This document shows, piece by piece, positions 8,986 through 17,990 of a stretch of 64,000 nt of DNA; within the stretch, counting starts at the first letter, position 1, and each line of letters begins with the position of its first letter. The notes below the pieces were generated by a model. It made no database searches, was not told the origin of the DNA, and was given only the letters and a program-made list of their open reading frames with translations. Origin of the DNA: Agrobacterium vitis (GTDB taxonomy: Bacteria > Pseudomonadota > Alphaproteobacteria > Rhizobiales > Rhizobiaceae); the NCBI RefSeq assembly GCF_037039395.1, contig NZ_CP146241.1, positions 248,001 through 312,000 on the forward strand. The letters run 5' to 3'. Position numbers and translations under genes: made by a program.

Positions 8986-9762
8986 CTATTTGAGAGCGGC
9001 GCTCTCAATGCCCCATTGCTTCAGGATCGCGTCGTAGGAACCGTCCGCCTTCATGGCGGTCAGGGCATCGGCAACGAGTTTCGCCAAAGCCTTGTTGCCC
9101 GGCTGGAAACCGATGCCGAGCTTTGTGGGACTGATGCCGGTCGCAACCTTCTTCAGGCTGTCGTTCTTGGCCATGTAGTAGGAAATGAGCGAGTCCGTCG
9201 CGATGAAGCCCTCGACGCTGTCGTTTTCCAGCGCGCGAATAGCGACGGGCTGCGTGTCGAAAGCCTGGATCGTTACAGCCGGTTTGCCGGCTGCGTCGCA
9301 CTTGGAACTGGCTTCCTGAAGCACTTTCAACGAACCCGATCCCTGCAGGACACTGACCGAATGGCCGCAAAGCCCTTCGAGTCCTTCGATAGTCGCCGTC
9401 TTCTTGGTGACGACTGTCTGGCTCGCCTGGATGTAAGGGACCATGGTGATCACTTGCTCGCGCTCCGGCGTAATGTACATGGCAGCGCAGACCATATCGA
9501 AACGGTCGGCCTGCAGGGCCGGAATGAGACCCTTAAAATCAAGGCTGATGAATTCGGGCGTCAATCCCAGCTGCTTGGCGATGGCACCGCAGAGCGCGAC
9601 ATCGACGCCGGTCGGCTTCTGGTTCTCGTCATAGAAGCCCCAGGGCATCTGGGTAAGCGATGTGCCGACCTTGAGATTTTTTGGCGCGTCTTGGGCGTGA
9701 ACTGCTCCCGAAAGCGCGGCACTCAAGATCAATGAGGCGGCGATTGCATGGGTTCGTTTCAT
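8986..9762 (-). CDS. Amino-acid ABC transporter periplasmic binding protein
   Basis: A 258-residue type II solute-binding protein (SBP_bac_3). It has a Sec signal peptide (IAASLILSAALSGAVHA, cleaved near residue 23), then KVGTSLTQMPWGFYDENQKPTGVDVAL, the usual N-lobe of polar amino-acid binders. AAGGGGA lies 7 bp before the ATG. It is the first gene of a minus-strand operon (binding protein, DapA-like enzyme, permease, ATPase) and has a palindromic operator candidate 23 bp upstream. The ligand is unknown; the hyuAB neighbours hint at a hydantoin- or oxoproline-like compound. Confidence 0.9.
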   Translation of the reverse strand: MKRTHAIAASLILSAALSGAVHAQDAPKNLKVGTSLTQMPWGFYDENQKPTGVDVALCGAIAKQLGLTPEFISLDFKGLIPALQADRFDMVCAAMYITPEREQVITMVPYIQASQTVVTKKTATIEGLEGLCGHSVSVLQGSGSLKVLQEASSKCDAAGKPAVTIQAFDTQPVAIRALENDSVEGFIATDSLISYYMAKNDSLKKVATGISPTKLGIGFQPGNKALAKLVADALTAMKADGSYDAILKQWGIESAALK

Positions 9763-9785
9763 GACATTCCCCTTTTCTTGTTTGG

Positions 9786-9802
9786 GTATCCTATTTGTAT
9801 AC
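9786..9802. promoter_or_regulatory. Palindromic operator candidate, site 2 (ABC/DapA operon)
   Basis: GTATCCTATTTGTATAC lies 23 bp before the binding-protein start, where a repressor would block the promoter. Read on the other strand, the SDR site at 29351-29367 differs from it at one of 17 positions, and matching bases continue into the flanks (GG before, GAAA after). The rest of 9763-10031 shows no gene. Confidence 0.6.
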
Positions 9803-10031
9803 TGAAAGATTTGTCAATCGATTGCCTGGGCTGGAAGTGAAGAAATTTCGGGTTTTCATATTCTGGAATGCTGGCTTTGCGCCTGATTGCGGCCAGCCGG
9901 AAACCGCTTCGCTTGCGACAGGCGAAGATGCGGGAAAACAGTTCTGTTGATCGATCGGATCGCTTGCGGAATATGTGCCGCAGGCTAAATCGGGTCGCCT
10001 TATCCTTCGCCTTCTCTTTCCATTGGCAACA

Positions 10032-11453
10032 TCAGTCCGGAAGTACCCGACCGGGGTTCATTATGCTGTGAGGATCAATCAACGCCTTGATCCCCTTCAT
10101 CATTTCAAGCTCGATTTCGGACTTGTAGGTTTTCATTTCCGCCACATGCAAGGCGCCGATCCCGTGCTCGGCGCTGAACGTGCCGTTCATACTTGCCGCA
10201 ATGTCGTAGACCGCCTTGTAGATGTTCTTGCGCATCTGGTTCTGGTCGGGGATGGCGTCCCAGCGGGATTGTTCGAAAATGACGTTGTAATGCAGATTGC
10301 CGTCGCCGACATGGCCGACGATCGCGATATCGGCCTGCGGGAAGGCCTCGTCGATCTTTGCTTTGGCGATCTGGATGAAACGTGGGATATCCCCGATTGG
10401 CACGGCGACATCATGCGACATGCCCATGCCATATTTCTTATGGGACTCTGTGACCGAATGCCGAAGCTTCCAGATGGCGGCGCGTTGCGCCTCGTTAGCG
10501 GAGATCAGCACATCGGTGATCTGTCCGCCCTCCATCGCTTCGCCCAGGACCTCCTGGAGACGGTCGGCGATGTCGCCCCGGCCATCAGAGATTAGGTCCA
10601 CCAGCAGGAACCAGCCGACATTCGGATCGTAGGGAACGCTTATATCTGGTATCATCGCCTTGACGATGCGAACCTCGCTGCCGGAAATCAGCTCCATGGC
10701 GATAATCGAGGTATCGAAAGCGGACCGCAGCGGCTCGGTAAAGGCGGTGATATCAGCGATATCCTCAAAGGAGATCAGTGCCGAGGTCAGATGGCCGAGG
10801 CTCGGAAAAACCTTCAAGGCAACCTTGGTGATGATGCCGAGCGAACCTTCCGCCCCAATAAAGAGGTGCTTCAGGTCGTAACCCGTATTGTTCTTGCGGA
10901 GCGTGCGCATGCCGTTCCAGATCCGGCCATCGGGCAGCACGACTTCCATGCCGAGCACGAGATCGCGGGTATTGCCGTAACGCAGCACGCTGGTGCCGCC
11001 AGCATTGGTCGCGACATTGCCGCCGATCTGGCAGCTTCCCTCCGCTCCGAGGCTGAGCGGGAAGAATTTGTCGACCGTGGCTGCGGCCTCCTGAATGTCG
11101 GCGAGAATACAGCCAGCTTCGGCAGTGATGGAAGCATCGAGCGGATCGACCGACAGAATGCGGTTCATCCGCGCAAGCGAAATCACGATGGAACGGCCTG
11201 AAGCATCCGGCACGGCGCCGAGGCAAGTGCTGGTATTGCCGCCCTGCGGGAAGACCGCGATCTTGTTCCTGGAGCAGATGGAAACAACATCGGAGACTTC
11301 CTGTGTGTTGCCGGGCAGAGCGACACACAATGCCTTGCCCCGCGCCCGGCCCCAGAAATCCTCCAGAAAACCCTCAGCGTCGGCTCCAGTCCTGATGTTC
11401 TTTACGCCAATCCGTTGCCCGATTTCGGCGACGATCTGCTTATCGATGTCCAT
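10032..11453 (-). CDS. FAD-linked D-2-hydroxy acid dehydrogenase (GlcD/D-lactate dehydrogenase type)
   Basis: A 473-residue protein of the vanillyl-alcohol-oxidase-like FAD family. The N-terminal part holds the FAD-binding PCMH fold (FPQGGNTSTCLGAVPD and GGNVATNAGGTSVLRYGNTRDLVLG). The C-terminal cap ends with GHVGDGNLHYN and EHGIGALHV, motifs of D-lactate, glycolate and D-2-hydroxyglutarate dehydrogenases. It would oxidise a D-2-hydroxy acid to the keto acid. The ATG at 11453 has GGAAG upstream and fits the family better than the ATG at 11486. It follows the second DapA-like gene in the polyamine-type ABC operon, so it may oxidise an aldolase product. Substrate unknown. Confidence 0.87.
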   Translation of the reverse strand: MDIDKQIVAEIGQRIGVKNIRTGADAEGFLEDFWGRARGKALCVALPGNTQEVSDVVSICSRNKIAVFPQGGNTSTCLGAVPDASGRSIVISLARMNRILSVDPLDASITAEAGCILADIQEAAATVDKFFPLSLGAEGSCQIGGNVATNAGGTSVLRYGNTRDLVLGMEVVLPDGRIWNGMRTLRKNNTGYDLKHLFIGAEGSLGIITKVALKVFPSLGHLTSALISFEDIADITAFTEPLRSAFDTSIIAMELISGSEVRIVKAMIPDISVPYDPNVGWFLLVDLISDGRGDIADRLQEVLGEAMEGGQITDVLISANEAQRAAIWKLRHSVTESHKKYGMGMSHDVAVPIGDIPRFIQIAKAKIDEAFPQADIAIVGHVGDGNLHYNVIFEQSRWDAIPDQNQMRKNIYKAVYDIAASMNGTFSAEHGIGALHVAEMKTYKSEIELEMMKGIKALIDPHSIMNPGRVLPD

Positions 11454-11545
11454 TTTCCACTTCCAGTCGGCAAACCTGCCGCGCACGCATCATATCAATT
11501 GTTGATTTGGGCGTGACGGCAGCGATCCGCCGCCACGGGGCTCCA

Positions 11546-12442
11546 TCAGAACGACGCTTCGAGGGCCTGCATTTGCGGGAGCATCTTGACCAGCTGCTCC
11601 TCGGTCTCGGCGCTGGTGCTCAAAAGCGGCAGAATAGCCTCGCCGCAAGGCCTTCCGAGAATACGAAGGGCCGCTTTGAGCGGAATCGGGTTATGCTCGG
11701 AAAAGATCAGCTTGAGAAACGGCCGGATCTTTGCGTGCAGCGCCAGAGCTTCAGCCGTTTTACTGGCCTGTCCCAGTTCGGTAATCTTGTTCCACACTTT
11801 CGGGATAATGCAGGACGACGCAAACAGGCCGCCCTTGGCGCCAGCGGCCAGATGCAGCGGATAGACATCCTCGTCGCCGGACAGGATGTCTATCTTGTCG
11901 CCAGCAGCTTCGAGAACGCGCATCTGCAGGCCGGCATCCGAATTGCAGGCCTTCATCGCCACGATGCGGGTCGTTTCGGCAAGCGCCTGAACCGTTTCCG
12001 CCGTCAGGGAAACCCCGGTGCGGTAGGGGAATTCATAGAGGACGAGATCGGTGTCAAGCGTATCGGATATCGCCTTGAAATAGTCGATGACGCCCTGCTG
12101 CGTCGGACGGACATAAAAAGGCGTGGTGACCAGAAGGCCATCGGCTCCGGCATCGAGAATGAGCTTGCCGGAATCGAAGACTTCGCCGAGGCCCGGAGCG
12201 ATCAGGCCGGCAATCGTCGGAATGGCGCCGTCGACGGCCTCGACGGTCGCGCGGACCATATCGATCTTCTGCCGTTCGCTGAGCGAGATATATTCCCCGG
12301 TGCCGCCGATCGGTGCCAGACCCGTTGCGCCATTCGCGACCAGATAGCGGGCAAGCTCCTTGACCGAAGCGACGTCGACGTTTCCGTCCTTGATTGGCGT
12401 TGGCGTCGCCGTGACGATGCCGGAAAGATTCTTGATATCCAT
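11546..12442 (-). CDS. DapA-family aldolase/dehydratase (second of two)
   Basis: A 298-residue TIM-barrel lyase with GGTGE at 46-50, Tyr136 in YEFPYRTG and the Schiff-base Lys164 in AMKACNSD. TGGAGA precedes the ATG. Family members include dihydrodipicolinate synthase, keto-sugar-acid aldolases and 4-hydroxy-2-oxoglutarate aldolase. The gene lies between the ATPase gene of a polyamine-type transporter and the GlcD-like dehydrogenase, so an imported acid split into pyruvate plus an aldehyde or glyoxylate is a reasonable guess. That route is inference only. Confidence 0.85.
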   Translation of the reverse strand: MDIKNLSGIVTATPTPIKDGNVDVASVKELARYLVANGATGLAPIGGTGEYISLSERQKIDMVRATVEAVDGAIPTIAGLIAPGLGEVFDSGKLILDAGADGLLVTTPFYVRPTQQGVIDYFKAISDTLDTDLVLYEFPYRTGVSLTAETVQALAETTRIVAMKACNSDAGLQMRVLEAAGDKIDILSGDEDVYPLHLAAGAKGGLFASSCIIPKVWNKITELGQASKTAEALALHAKIRPFLKLIFSEHNPIPLKAALRILGRPCGEAILPLLSTSAETEEQLVKMLPQMQALEASF

Positions 12443-12525
12443 GATCTGTCTCCAAAAGTCCGGCTCTCATTAAGAGAGCGATATGCGGGTCTGCGTTTGC
12501 GGCTGGACCCGGATGAGAGTTTGTC

Positions 12526-12618
12526 AGGGAAAAACGGAACCCGGCTTTCCCGAAAAAACAAACGAAAACAAGAGAGTCTAGGGGCTGTCTGGTTCAATCT
12601 GGACCTGACAGTTCCTAG
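12526..12618. repeat. Rhizobial interspersed repeat with terminator-like hairpin, copy 1
   Basis: This stretch has the pattern AGGGAAAAACGG-AACCCGGC-TTTCCC, then an A-rich run with AAACAAACG, then a hairpin whose arms are 12578-12589 and 12607-12618 (12 pairs, two of them G-T). The same order of blocks is found at 31003-31098. From memory it belongs to a repeat common between genes of rhizobia. The right hairpin arm covers the stop codon of the ABC ATPase gene (12615-12617), so it may serve as its terminator. Confidence 0.5.
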
Positions 12619-13709
12619 GTTTCGTCCTCCAGGACAACGAGATCCTCAGCGTCCCACCGCAGTTCGATGACGTCGCCGACCTTGTATCGGCTCTGAAGCG
12701 GCAGCGATGTGAGCTTCAATTTGAGAACCGTGCAGTCCGGCAGCTCGACGCTAAGCGTCGTCATGCTGCCGATGAAGGAAACGCCGACCACGCGCCCCGA
12801 CGTGGTCTGTGTGGTTACCGTTGCAAGCGCCTCGCCCGCAATTGCGGTCCTGACCCGTTCGGGCCGCAACATGACCTGACAGGACTGACCGACGGCACGC
12901 TTGGTATTCGACGGCAGGGCCAGCGTGTAGCCGCTGGAAAGTTTCAGGCGACCACCGGCCTCCACCGTGCCGGTCAGCAAGTTGGACTCGCCGATGAACT
13001 GGGCCGTGAACCTGTTGACCGGGCGAAAATAGAGATCGTCCGGCGTGCCGAGCTGCACGATACCGCCATGGTTCATAAGACAAATGCGATCGGACATGTT
13101 CAGGGCTTCTTCCTGGTCATGCGTCACGTAGATGAATGTGGTGCCGATCTCACGATGCAGGGTCTTGATCTCGTCCTGCATCTGCTCGCGCAGGTTCTTG
13201 TCGAGTGCGCCGAGCGGCTCGTCCATCATGATGATCGACGGCGAATAGACGATACAGCGGGCAATGCCGACGCGCTGCTGCTGGCCACCGGAAAGCTGTT
13301 TCGGCTTGCGATGTTCGAAGCCGGCAAGGCCGACGCGCTTCAATGCATCCGCGACCTTATCCTTGATCTCTGCCTTGGAGGCGCCGCGCACCTTGAGCGG
13401 ATAGGCGACGTTTTCGAAGGCGGTCATATGCGGCATCAGGGCGTAGTTCTGGAACACCATGCCGATGCCGCGCTTGCGCGGCGGCGCGTTGGTGATGTCC
13501 ACGCCATTGAGGAGGATCTTTCCCGAAGTCGATGCAAAGGCACCGGAAATCAGGTTGAGAAGCGTGCTCTTGCCGGAACCGGAAGGGCCGAGCAGGGTAA
13601 GAAACTCACCCTTCTTGACCTGGAGCGTGGTGGGGTGAAGCGCGAGGAACGTACCGAATTCCTTCGAAACCCCTTGCAGTTCAATCATGTTCTGTTCGGT
13701 AGCAGTCAT
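12615..13709 (-). CDS. Polyamine/2-aminoethylphosphonate-type ABC transporter ATP-binding protein (PotA-like)
   Basis: A 364-residue ATPase with Walker [10 protein letters not shown], signature [15 protein letters not shown], Walker [13 protein letters not shown] and a C-terminal TOBE-type regulatory domain from about residue 280. AAGGAAG precedes the ATG. It works with the two permeases at 13778-15417 and the binding protein at 15466-16536. Unlike the classic pot order, the ATPase gene comes after the permeases, 68 bp downstream. The last codon and stop lie in an interspersed repeat hairpin. Confidence 0.9.
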   Translation of the reverse strand: MTATEQNMIELQGVSKEFGTFLALHPTTLQVKKGEFLTLLGPSGSGKSTLLNLISGAFASTSGKILLNGVDITNAPPRKRGIGMVFQNYALMPHMTAFENVAYPLKVRGASKAEIKDKVADALKRVGLAGFEHRKPKQLSGGQQQRVGIARCIVYSPSIIMMDEPLGALDKNLREQMQDEIKTLHREIGTTFIYVTHDQEEALNMSDRICLMNHGGIVQLGTPDDLYFRPVNRFTAQFIGESNLLTGTVEAGGRLKLSSGYTLALPSNTKRAVGQSCQVMLRPERVRTAIAGEALATVTTQTTSGRVVGVSFIGSMTTLSVELPDCTVLKLKLTSLPLQSRYKVGDVIELRWDAEDLVVLEDET

Positions 13710-13777
13710 AATTTCTTCCTTGGCGCGGATCGGGCGTCAGCTCTGGCGCGGATCGTTGTGTTCGGCGATCGATCGCC

Positions 13778-14590
13778 TCAGGCCGGAATCTCGGCCTTCT
13801 TTTGAAGCATGACATTGGCGAGACACACGACGAGCGAGATGGCCGTGAGAATTGTCGACACGGCGGCAATCACCGGCGAGATTTCCCACTGAATCGCGCT
13901 GAACATCTTCACCGATAGGGTGGTCGTCGTGGGACCGGCCAGGAACCAGGAAATGACGACCTCATCGAAGGAGATGAGGAAGGCGAACAGCGCCCCTGCC
14001 CCGATCGACGGATAAAGCTGCGGCAGCACGACCGTCATCATCATCCGGAAACGTCCCGCCCCCATCAGCATCGCACCGAATTCAAGGTTCGCATCGAGCT
14101 TCTGGATGCCGGCGCTGATAATGACCAGCGCATAAGGAAGTACGAACATCGTATGGGCAACGACGAGGCCTGCGGTGGTTCCCGTCAGCCTGAGATAGGA
14201 GAAATAGAGGTAGACGCCGAGCGCAAACACCACTGAAGGAATGACCAGCGGGCTCATGATGAGGCCGATCAGCAATTTCTTTCCGACGAAGTTGAAGCGC
14301 ACGACCGCATAGGCGGCCGGTACGGCGATCACCGTCGAGATAACCGTCGTCATCAATGCAACCCGCACACTGAGGAACAGCGGCTGCATCCAGGCATCGC
14401 TCGAAAAGAAGATACGATAGAGATCGAGCGAATATTGCTTCGGTGGAAAGCTGAGTTCGTATTGCGAACCGAATGAGACCGGAATGACGATGACGCTCGG
14501 CGCAAGCAGGAACACGTAGACACACATGGCCAGAGCTGTGCCGATCCACCGATAAGCGGCCTTGCGACCGTCCCTGATATCACCACTCAT
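13778..14590 (-). CDS. ABC transporter permease (PotC-like)
   Basis: A 270-residue inner-membrane protein with about six hydrophobic spans (for example TALAMCVYVFLLAPSVIVIP near the N-terminus) and an EAA-type loop (LEFGAMLMGAGRFRMMMTVVLPQLYPSI). It forms the channel with the preceding PotB-like permease. The ATG at 14590 has GGGAG upstream and overlaps the PotB-like stop by 4 bp. Substrate unknown; the family moves polyamines, phosphonates, ferric iron or organic acids. Confidence 0.9.
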   Translation of the reverse strand: MSGDIRDGRKAAYRWIGTALAMCVYVFLLAPSVIVIPVSFGSQYELSFPPKQYSLDLYRIFFSSDAWMQPLFLSVRVALMTTVISTVIAVPAAYAVVRFNFVGKKLLIGLIMSPLVIPSVVFALGVYLYFSYLRLTGTTAGLVVAHTMFVLPYALVIISAGIQKLDANLEFGAMLMGAGRFRMMMTVVLPQLYPSIGAGALFAFLISFDEVVISWFLAGPTTTTLSVKMFSAIQWEISPVIAAVSTILTAISLVVCLANVMLQKKAEIPA

Positions 14591-15417
14591 GTGCCCGCTC
14601 CCTGCTGTTTGCTGCGCACAAGCATTGCCGGCACCGCGAATATGGCGACAAGAGCAAACAGGATCACACCCACCGCAGATGCGATATTCCAGTCCAGAAC
14701 CTCGCGGGTATAGAAGTCGACCAGATTGGCAAGCATGATATCCTGTTTGCCACCCATGAGGGCAGGCACGATGAAGAACCCCAGCGACATCACGGCTGCG
14801 CTGAGCGCACCGGCAAGAACGCCCGGAAAACTAAGGGGAAGTGTCACCGTCAGAAAGATGCGGGCGGGTTTGGCACCCATAATCTCGGCTGCCCGGTAGA
14901 GCGCCGGATCGATCGCCAGCAGGCTGGCAAGCACGGGAAAGACCACGAGCGGCGTCAGGTAATTGGTCATGCCGACCATGACGCCGACACGGTTGAAGAT
15001 CAATGGAAGCACGATCTGCGCGCCGGTCACCCAGGACAGGAAGTTGTTGACGATGCCTTCCCGGCCCAGAATGATCGTGAAGGCATAGCTCTTGACGAGA
15101 ATGCTGGTCCAGAAGGGCAAAAGCACCAGGACCATCAGTGCGGCACGCCGTCGCGCCGACTGACGCGCCAGATGCAGCGCGACGACATAACCCAATACGA
15201 CGCTGAGGAGACTGGCGAGGAGGGATACCTCCATGGTCGTCCGCATCGCGCGCCGGAACAGGTTGCTGCCGAGAATGCTGGAAAAGGCTTCCGTGGAGGT
15301 TCCACCGGCCGTGCTGTTGTAGAAAATGAAGATGACCGGAACCAGGGCCACCAGCAGCGAAAGGATCGCTGCCGGGGCTATGAAAGGGCCGGCACCTTTT
15401 GATGCGATAACGGTCAC
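14587..15417 (-). CDS. ABC transporter permease (PotB-like)
   Basis: A 276-residue inner-membrane permease with hydrophobic spans and an EAA loop (LYRAAEIMGAKPARIFLTVTLPLSFPG). I place the start at the GTG at 15417, because AGAGGA lies 8 bp upstream; the longer frame to 15453 begins with TTG and has no clear ribosome site. It is followed by the PotC-like gene with an ATGA overlap and comes 48 bp after the binding-protein gene. Confidence 0.85.
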   Translation of the reverse strand: MTVIASKGAGPFIAPAAILSLLVALVPVIFIFYNSTAGGTSTEAFSSILGSNLFRRAMRTTMEVSLLASLLSVVLGYVVALHLARQSARRRAALMVLVLLPFWTSILVKSYAFTIILGREGIVNNFLSWVTGAQIVLPLIFNRVGVMVGMTNYLTPLVVFPVLASLLAIDPALYRAAEIMGAKPARIFLTVTLPLSFPGVLAGALSAAVMSLGFFIVPALMGGKQDIMLANLVDFYTREVLDWNIASAVGVILFALVAIFAVPAMLVRSKQQGAGT

Positions 15418-15465
15418 TGAAATGTCCTCTAGGCTTAAACCAGCGATTTGCAATCGTGACTGGAG

Positions 15466-16536
15466 TTAACCAAGTAGCCATTCCTTGAAGCGGCGTTCCG
15501 TCGCCTCGAGCTTCGTCGACCACCATTCGTCATTGATATAGGCGTTATTCTTGGCGTCGAGCTTGGGCAGCCATTCAAGCGATTCCGGCTTCAGCAGCGA
15601 ATAGGCCTTACGGCTGATCGGGGCGCCGCCCTTCGCTTCCATGCATGAAGCCTGATATTCCGGCTTCATGGCGAAGGATAGGAATTTGAAGGCGTTTTCC
15701 TTGTTCGGTGCGCCCTTGAGAACGGCGAGATATTCGACGCCGTTGAGGTTTTGGTCGAAGGAGAAACCGAGCTTGACGCCCTGATCGCGGTTGCTCGCCT
15801 GGATACGGTTGGCATAGGTGAAGCTGAAATCCACTTCTTTGGTCTGCAGAAGCGTGACTGTCTGCGGCGTGGCTTCCACCCATTTGGCGATATGCGGCTT
15901 GATCTTTTCCAGCACCTTGAAGGCTCTGTCGATATCAAGCGGGTAAAGATCGGTCGGAGCAACGCCATCGCCGAGAAGCGCGATTTCGAGCGTTTCCATT
16001 GCACGGGTTCTCAACGTGCGGCGACCCGGAAATGCCTCGGCATTGAAATAGTCGGCAAATGTCTTCGGGTGCTTGCCGTCCGGAAAACGACCCGGATCGA
16101 AGGCGATGCCACCAGCGAACGTGAAGAAAGGGACGAGCATGTCCTTGGAGGGCAGCGTTAGGTCGGATTCGTCGAACAAGCCGGACGGCAGCTTTTCCCA
16201 GTATCCGTTCGCAGCCCCACTGGCACCCATCGAGCCGGGCGCATCGAACACGTCCCACTGAACATTGCCGGTCATGACCTGAGCCTTAACCTTGGCCATG
16301 TCGGGCGTGTCGAGAACCGTCACGTTGATGCCGGTTTCCTTCATGAACGGCTTCACGAGGCCGTCTTCCATGCCTTGGCGATAGTTTCCGCCCCAGGTCA
16401 CGAGAACGAGTTCCTTCGTCGCGGCATAACTTGTGCTGACGTAAGGTGACGCTAACGCACCACCCACAGCAAGACCGGCTTTGGCGAGAAAATTACGACG
16501 GTTGATCATAGGCAAATTCATGCGACGACGAGTCAT
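15466..16536 (-). CDS. ABC transporter periplasmic binding protein (PotD-like), Tat-exported
   Basis: A 356-residue solute-binding protein. The N-terminus carries a twin-arginine signal (NRRNFLAKAGLAVGGALA), which suggests export by the Tat system; an extra RRR follows the start. The mature part begins near ATKELVLVTWGGNYRQG, typical of the spermidine/putrescine and phosphonate binders. AAGGGG lies 8 bp before the ATG at 16536, which supports this start over the two inner ATGs. First gene of a six-gene minus-strand operon ending in the DapA-like and GlcD-like enzymes. Ligand unknown. Confidence 0.9.
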   Translation of the reverse strand: MTRRRMNLPMINRRNFLAKAGLAVGGALASPYVSTSYAATKELVLVTWGGNYRQGMEDGLVKPFMKETGINVTVLDTPDMAKVKAQVMTGNVQWDVFDAPGSMGASGAANGYWEKLPSGLFDESDLTLPSKDMLVPFFTFAGGIAFDPGRFPDGKHPKTFADYFNAEAFPGRRTLRTRAMETLEIALLGDGVAPTDLYPLDIDRAFKVLEKIKPHIAKWVEATPQTVTLLQTKEVDFSFTYANRIQASNRDQGVKLGFSFDQNLNGVEYLAVLKGAPNKENAFKFLSFAMKPEYQASCMEAKGGAPISRKAYSLLKPESLEWLPKLDAKNNAYINDEWWSTKLEATERRFKEWLLG

Positions 16537-17016
16537 TGTGTTCCCCTTTTTTCTCTATCGTTGGATGTATTCACTGCTTGCGGCGGGGTGATTTTCACCA
16601 GCCGCGAATTGAGCACCTCTGAGCCCTTTTCTATTGCAAGACCGCCCCGACTGGACGCGCCTTCGCATTCACAGCGCAACCCGAGGCGGCGCTGGTTAAT
16701 TTGCGTTCCGTCGTCAGTCTCTGACGCCGGTCCTATGGTCGGAATGCTGTCGTTTTCTACAACTCAACCGCCTGATTTCGGTGAAGCGGTCACGAAAAGG
16801 CCTGGACATTAGAAGCCTTCTTTCAGAATACTTTACGTATACCGAACGTCCTGTCAATGGGATTTGTTCGCGAATCTTTTTCAAAAAGGAGATTTATCGA
16901 GGCTGAAATCCGCGCCTATCGAGGGCGTAGAGGGCAAAAAATTACCCAAAAATTCCAATTGCTTGGAAAAGAATCGCAGCGATCGAACTGGATGAAATCC
17001 TCGCAAAGCCGGGCTC
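16537..17016. other. 480-bp gene-free stretch upstream of the PotD-like operon
   Basis: No credible gene is seen. The first part should hold the promoter and leader of the minus-strand transport operon. A palindromic operator candidate lies at 16826-16842, about 290 bp before the PotD-like start, with its GTATACCGAA flank resembling sites 2 and 4. The rest, up to the end of the LysR gene, shows no repeat or hairpin I can support. Confidence 0.5.
16826..16842. promoter_or_regulatory. Palindromic operator candidate, site 3 (PotD-like operon)
   Basis: GAATACTTTACGTATAC fits G-W-A-T-M-C-N5-G-W-A-T-A-C but is the weakest of the four sites: one outer pair and one inner pair are broken. It lies 290 bp before the nearest downstream start (16536). 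The distance makes its role less certain than for the other sites. Confidence 0.4.
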
Positions 17017-17886
17017 TCAAATCGTCGCAACTTCTTCGCAAGCTTCGACAAAAGCGCGAATGGCAGCAATCCTCGGGCCGGAATTGGCCCATAGGACCCC
17101 CATGTTGCGAAGCTCGCCATTTTTCATGCTATATTTCTGCAGCCGCAGCCCTTGCGGCCACGGCGGGGCCCAATCCGGAACGAGGGCCACTCCCAACCCG
17201 CGATCGACCAGCGCCGCGATGGCATCCAATGCATCCAGCTCGGCCCATTCCCGCACATTGATGGAGTGACGGCGTAGGTATCGGTCGACGATCTGTCCTC
17301 CCCATTGATTGCGGTCGTAACGAATGAAGGACTTTTCGGTCAATGTCCGATGAGGATCATCGACCTCCATTCCTTCAGGGGTAAGAAGGAGCAGCGGTTC
17401 GCGCCGGATCGTGGACCAGCCGAAGGCTTTGGGAATGGGAAATTGCGGCTCGATGATGAGGGCGGCATCCAGTTCTCCCGACAGCACCGCATGGTAAAGG
17501 TTCACCGACGAACCTGGCAGGAGAAAATAGTCAATTTGTCGGAACCGCTCGCTGAGGCTTGCCGTGATCTGCGGAATGAGACCGGTCATGGCCGTGGCCG
17601 TCGCACCCAGGCGCAACTGGCCGCTGGGCAAATCTCCTGCCGCGATCGCCCGCAGATCCCGAGCGGCCCGCACCAGCGCCGGCCCATGGCGCTGCACGGC
17701 AAGCCCGGCGGCAGTAGGCCGAACGGTCCGCCCGACCCGTGAAACCAGATCCTGCCCGAGTTCCGCTTCCAGCGCCCTTATGCGCTGAGCGACAGCTGCG
17801 GATGTCATGTTAAGACGCCGCGCCGTCTCAGCAAAGGACCCGCATTCGGCGACGATGAGGAAGCTTTCGAGGAATTTTGTATCCAT
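17017..17886 (-). CDS. LysR-family transcriptional regulator
   Basis: A 289-residue LysR protein. The helix-turn-helix is near residues 14-45 (GSFAETARRLNMTSAAVAQRIRALE), followed by the linker and a periplasmic-binding-type effector domain. It is divergent from the aminotransferase-RidA pair, the usual arrangement for a LysR activator, so those genes are the likely target. A clean inverted repeat lies directly before its own start (17887-17905). The effector is unknown, probably the aminotransferase substrate. Confidence 0.9.
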   Translation of the reverse strand: MDTKFLESFLIVAECGSFAETARRLNMTSAAVAQRIRALEAELGQDLVSRVGRTVRPTAAGLAVQRHGPALVRAARDLRAIAAGDLPSGQLRLGATATAMTGLIPQITASLSERFRQIDYFLLPGSSVNLYHAVLSGELDAALIIEPQFPIPKAFGWSTIRREPLLLLTPEGMEVDDPHRTLTEKSFIRYDRNQWGGQIVDRYLRRHSINVREWAELDALDAIAALVDRGLGVALVPDWAPPWPQGLRLQKYSMKNGELRNMGVLWANSGPRIAAIRAFVEACEEVATI

Positions 17887-17905
17887 AAGATAGATTTTCT
17901 ATCTT
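17887..17905. promoter_or_regulatory. Inverted repeat, likely LysR operator
   Basis: AAGATAGA, a TTT spacer, then TCTATCTT: a perfect 8-bp inverted repeat touching the LysR start codon and covering its ribosome site. It lies 86 bp before the aminotransferase start. A regulator bound here would repress its own gene and could act on the divergent promoter. The role is inferred from position. Confidence 0.5.
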
Positions 17906-17990
17906 TTGAAGAAACTAGCAAGCGTATTTTATTGCTTTAAAATTCAGGTAGCGTTGAGTTGTGTGGCTTTGTGCCGCGAAAGGAGTTTCA

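Noticed and set aside
9868..10071. Short plus-strand open frame between the two ABC operons
   Set aside because: Arg- and Ser-rich, no ribosome site, and overlaps the end of the GlcD-like gene.
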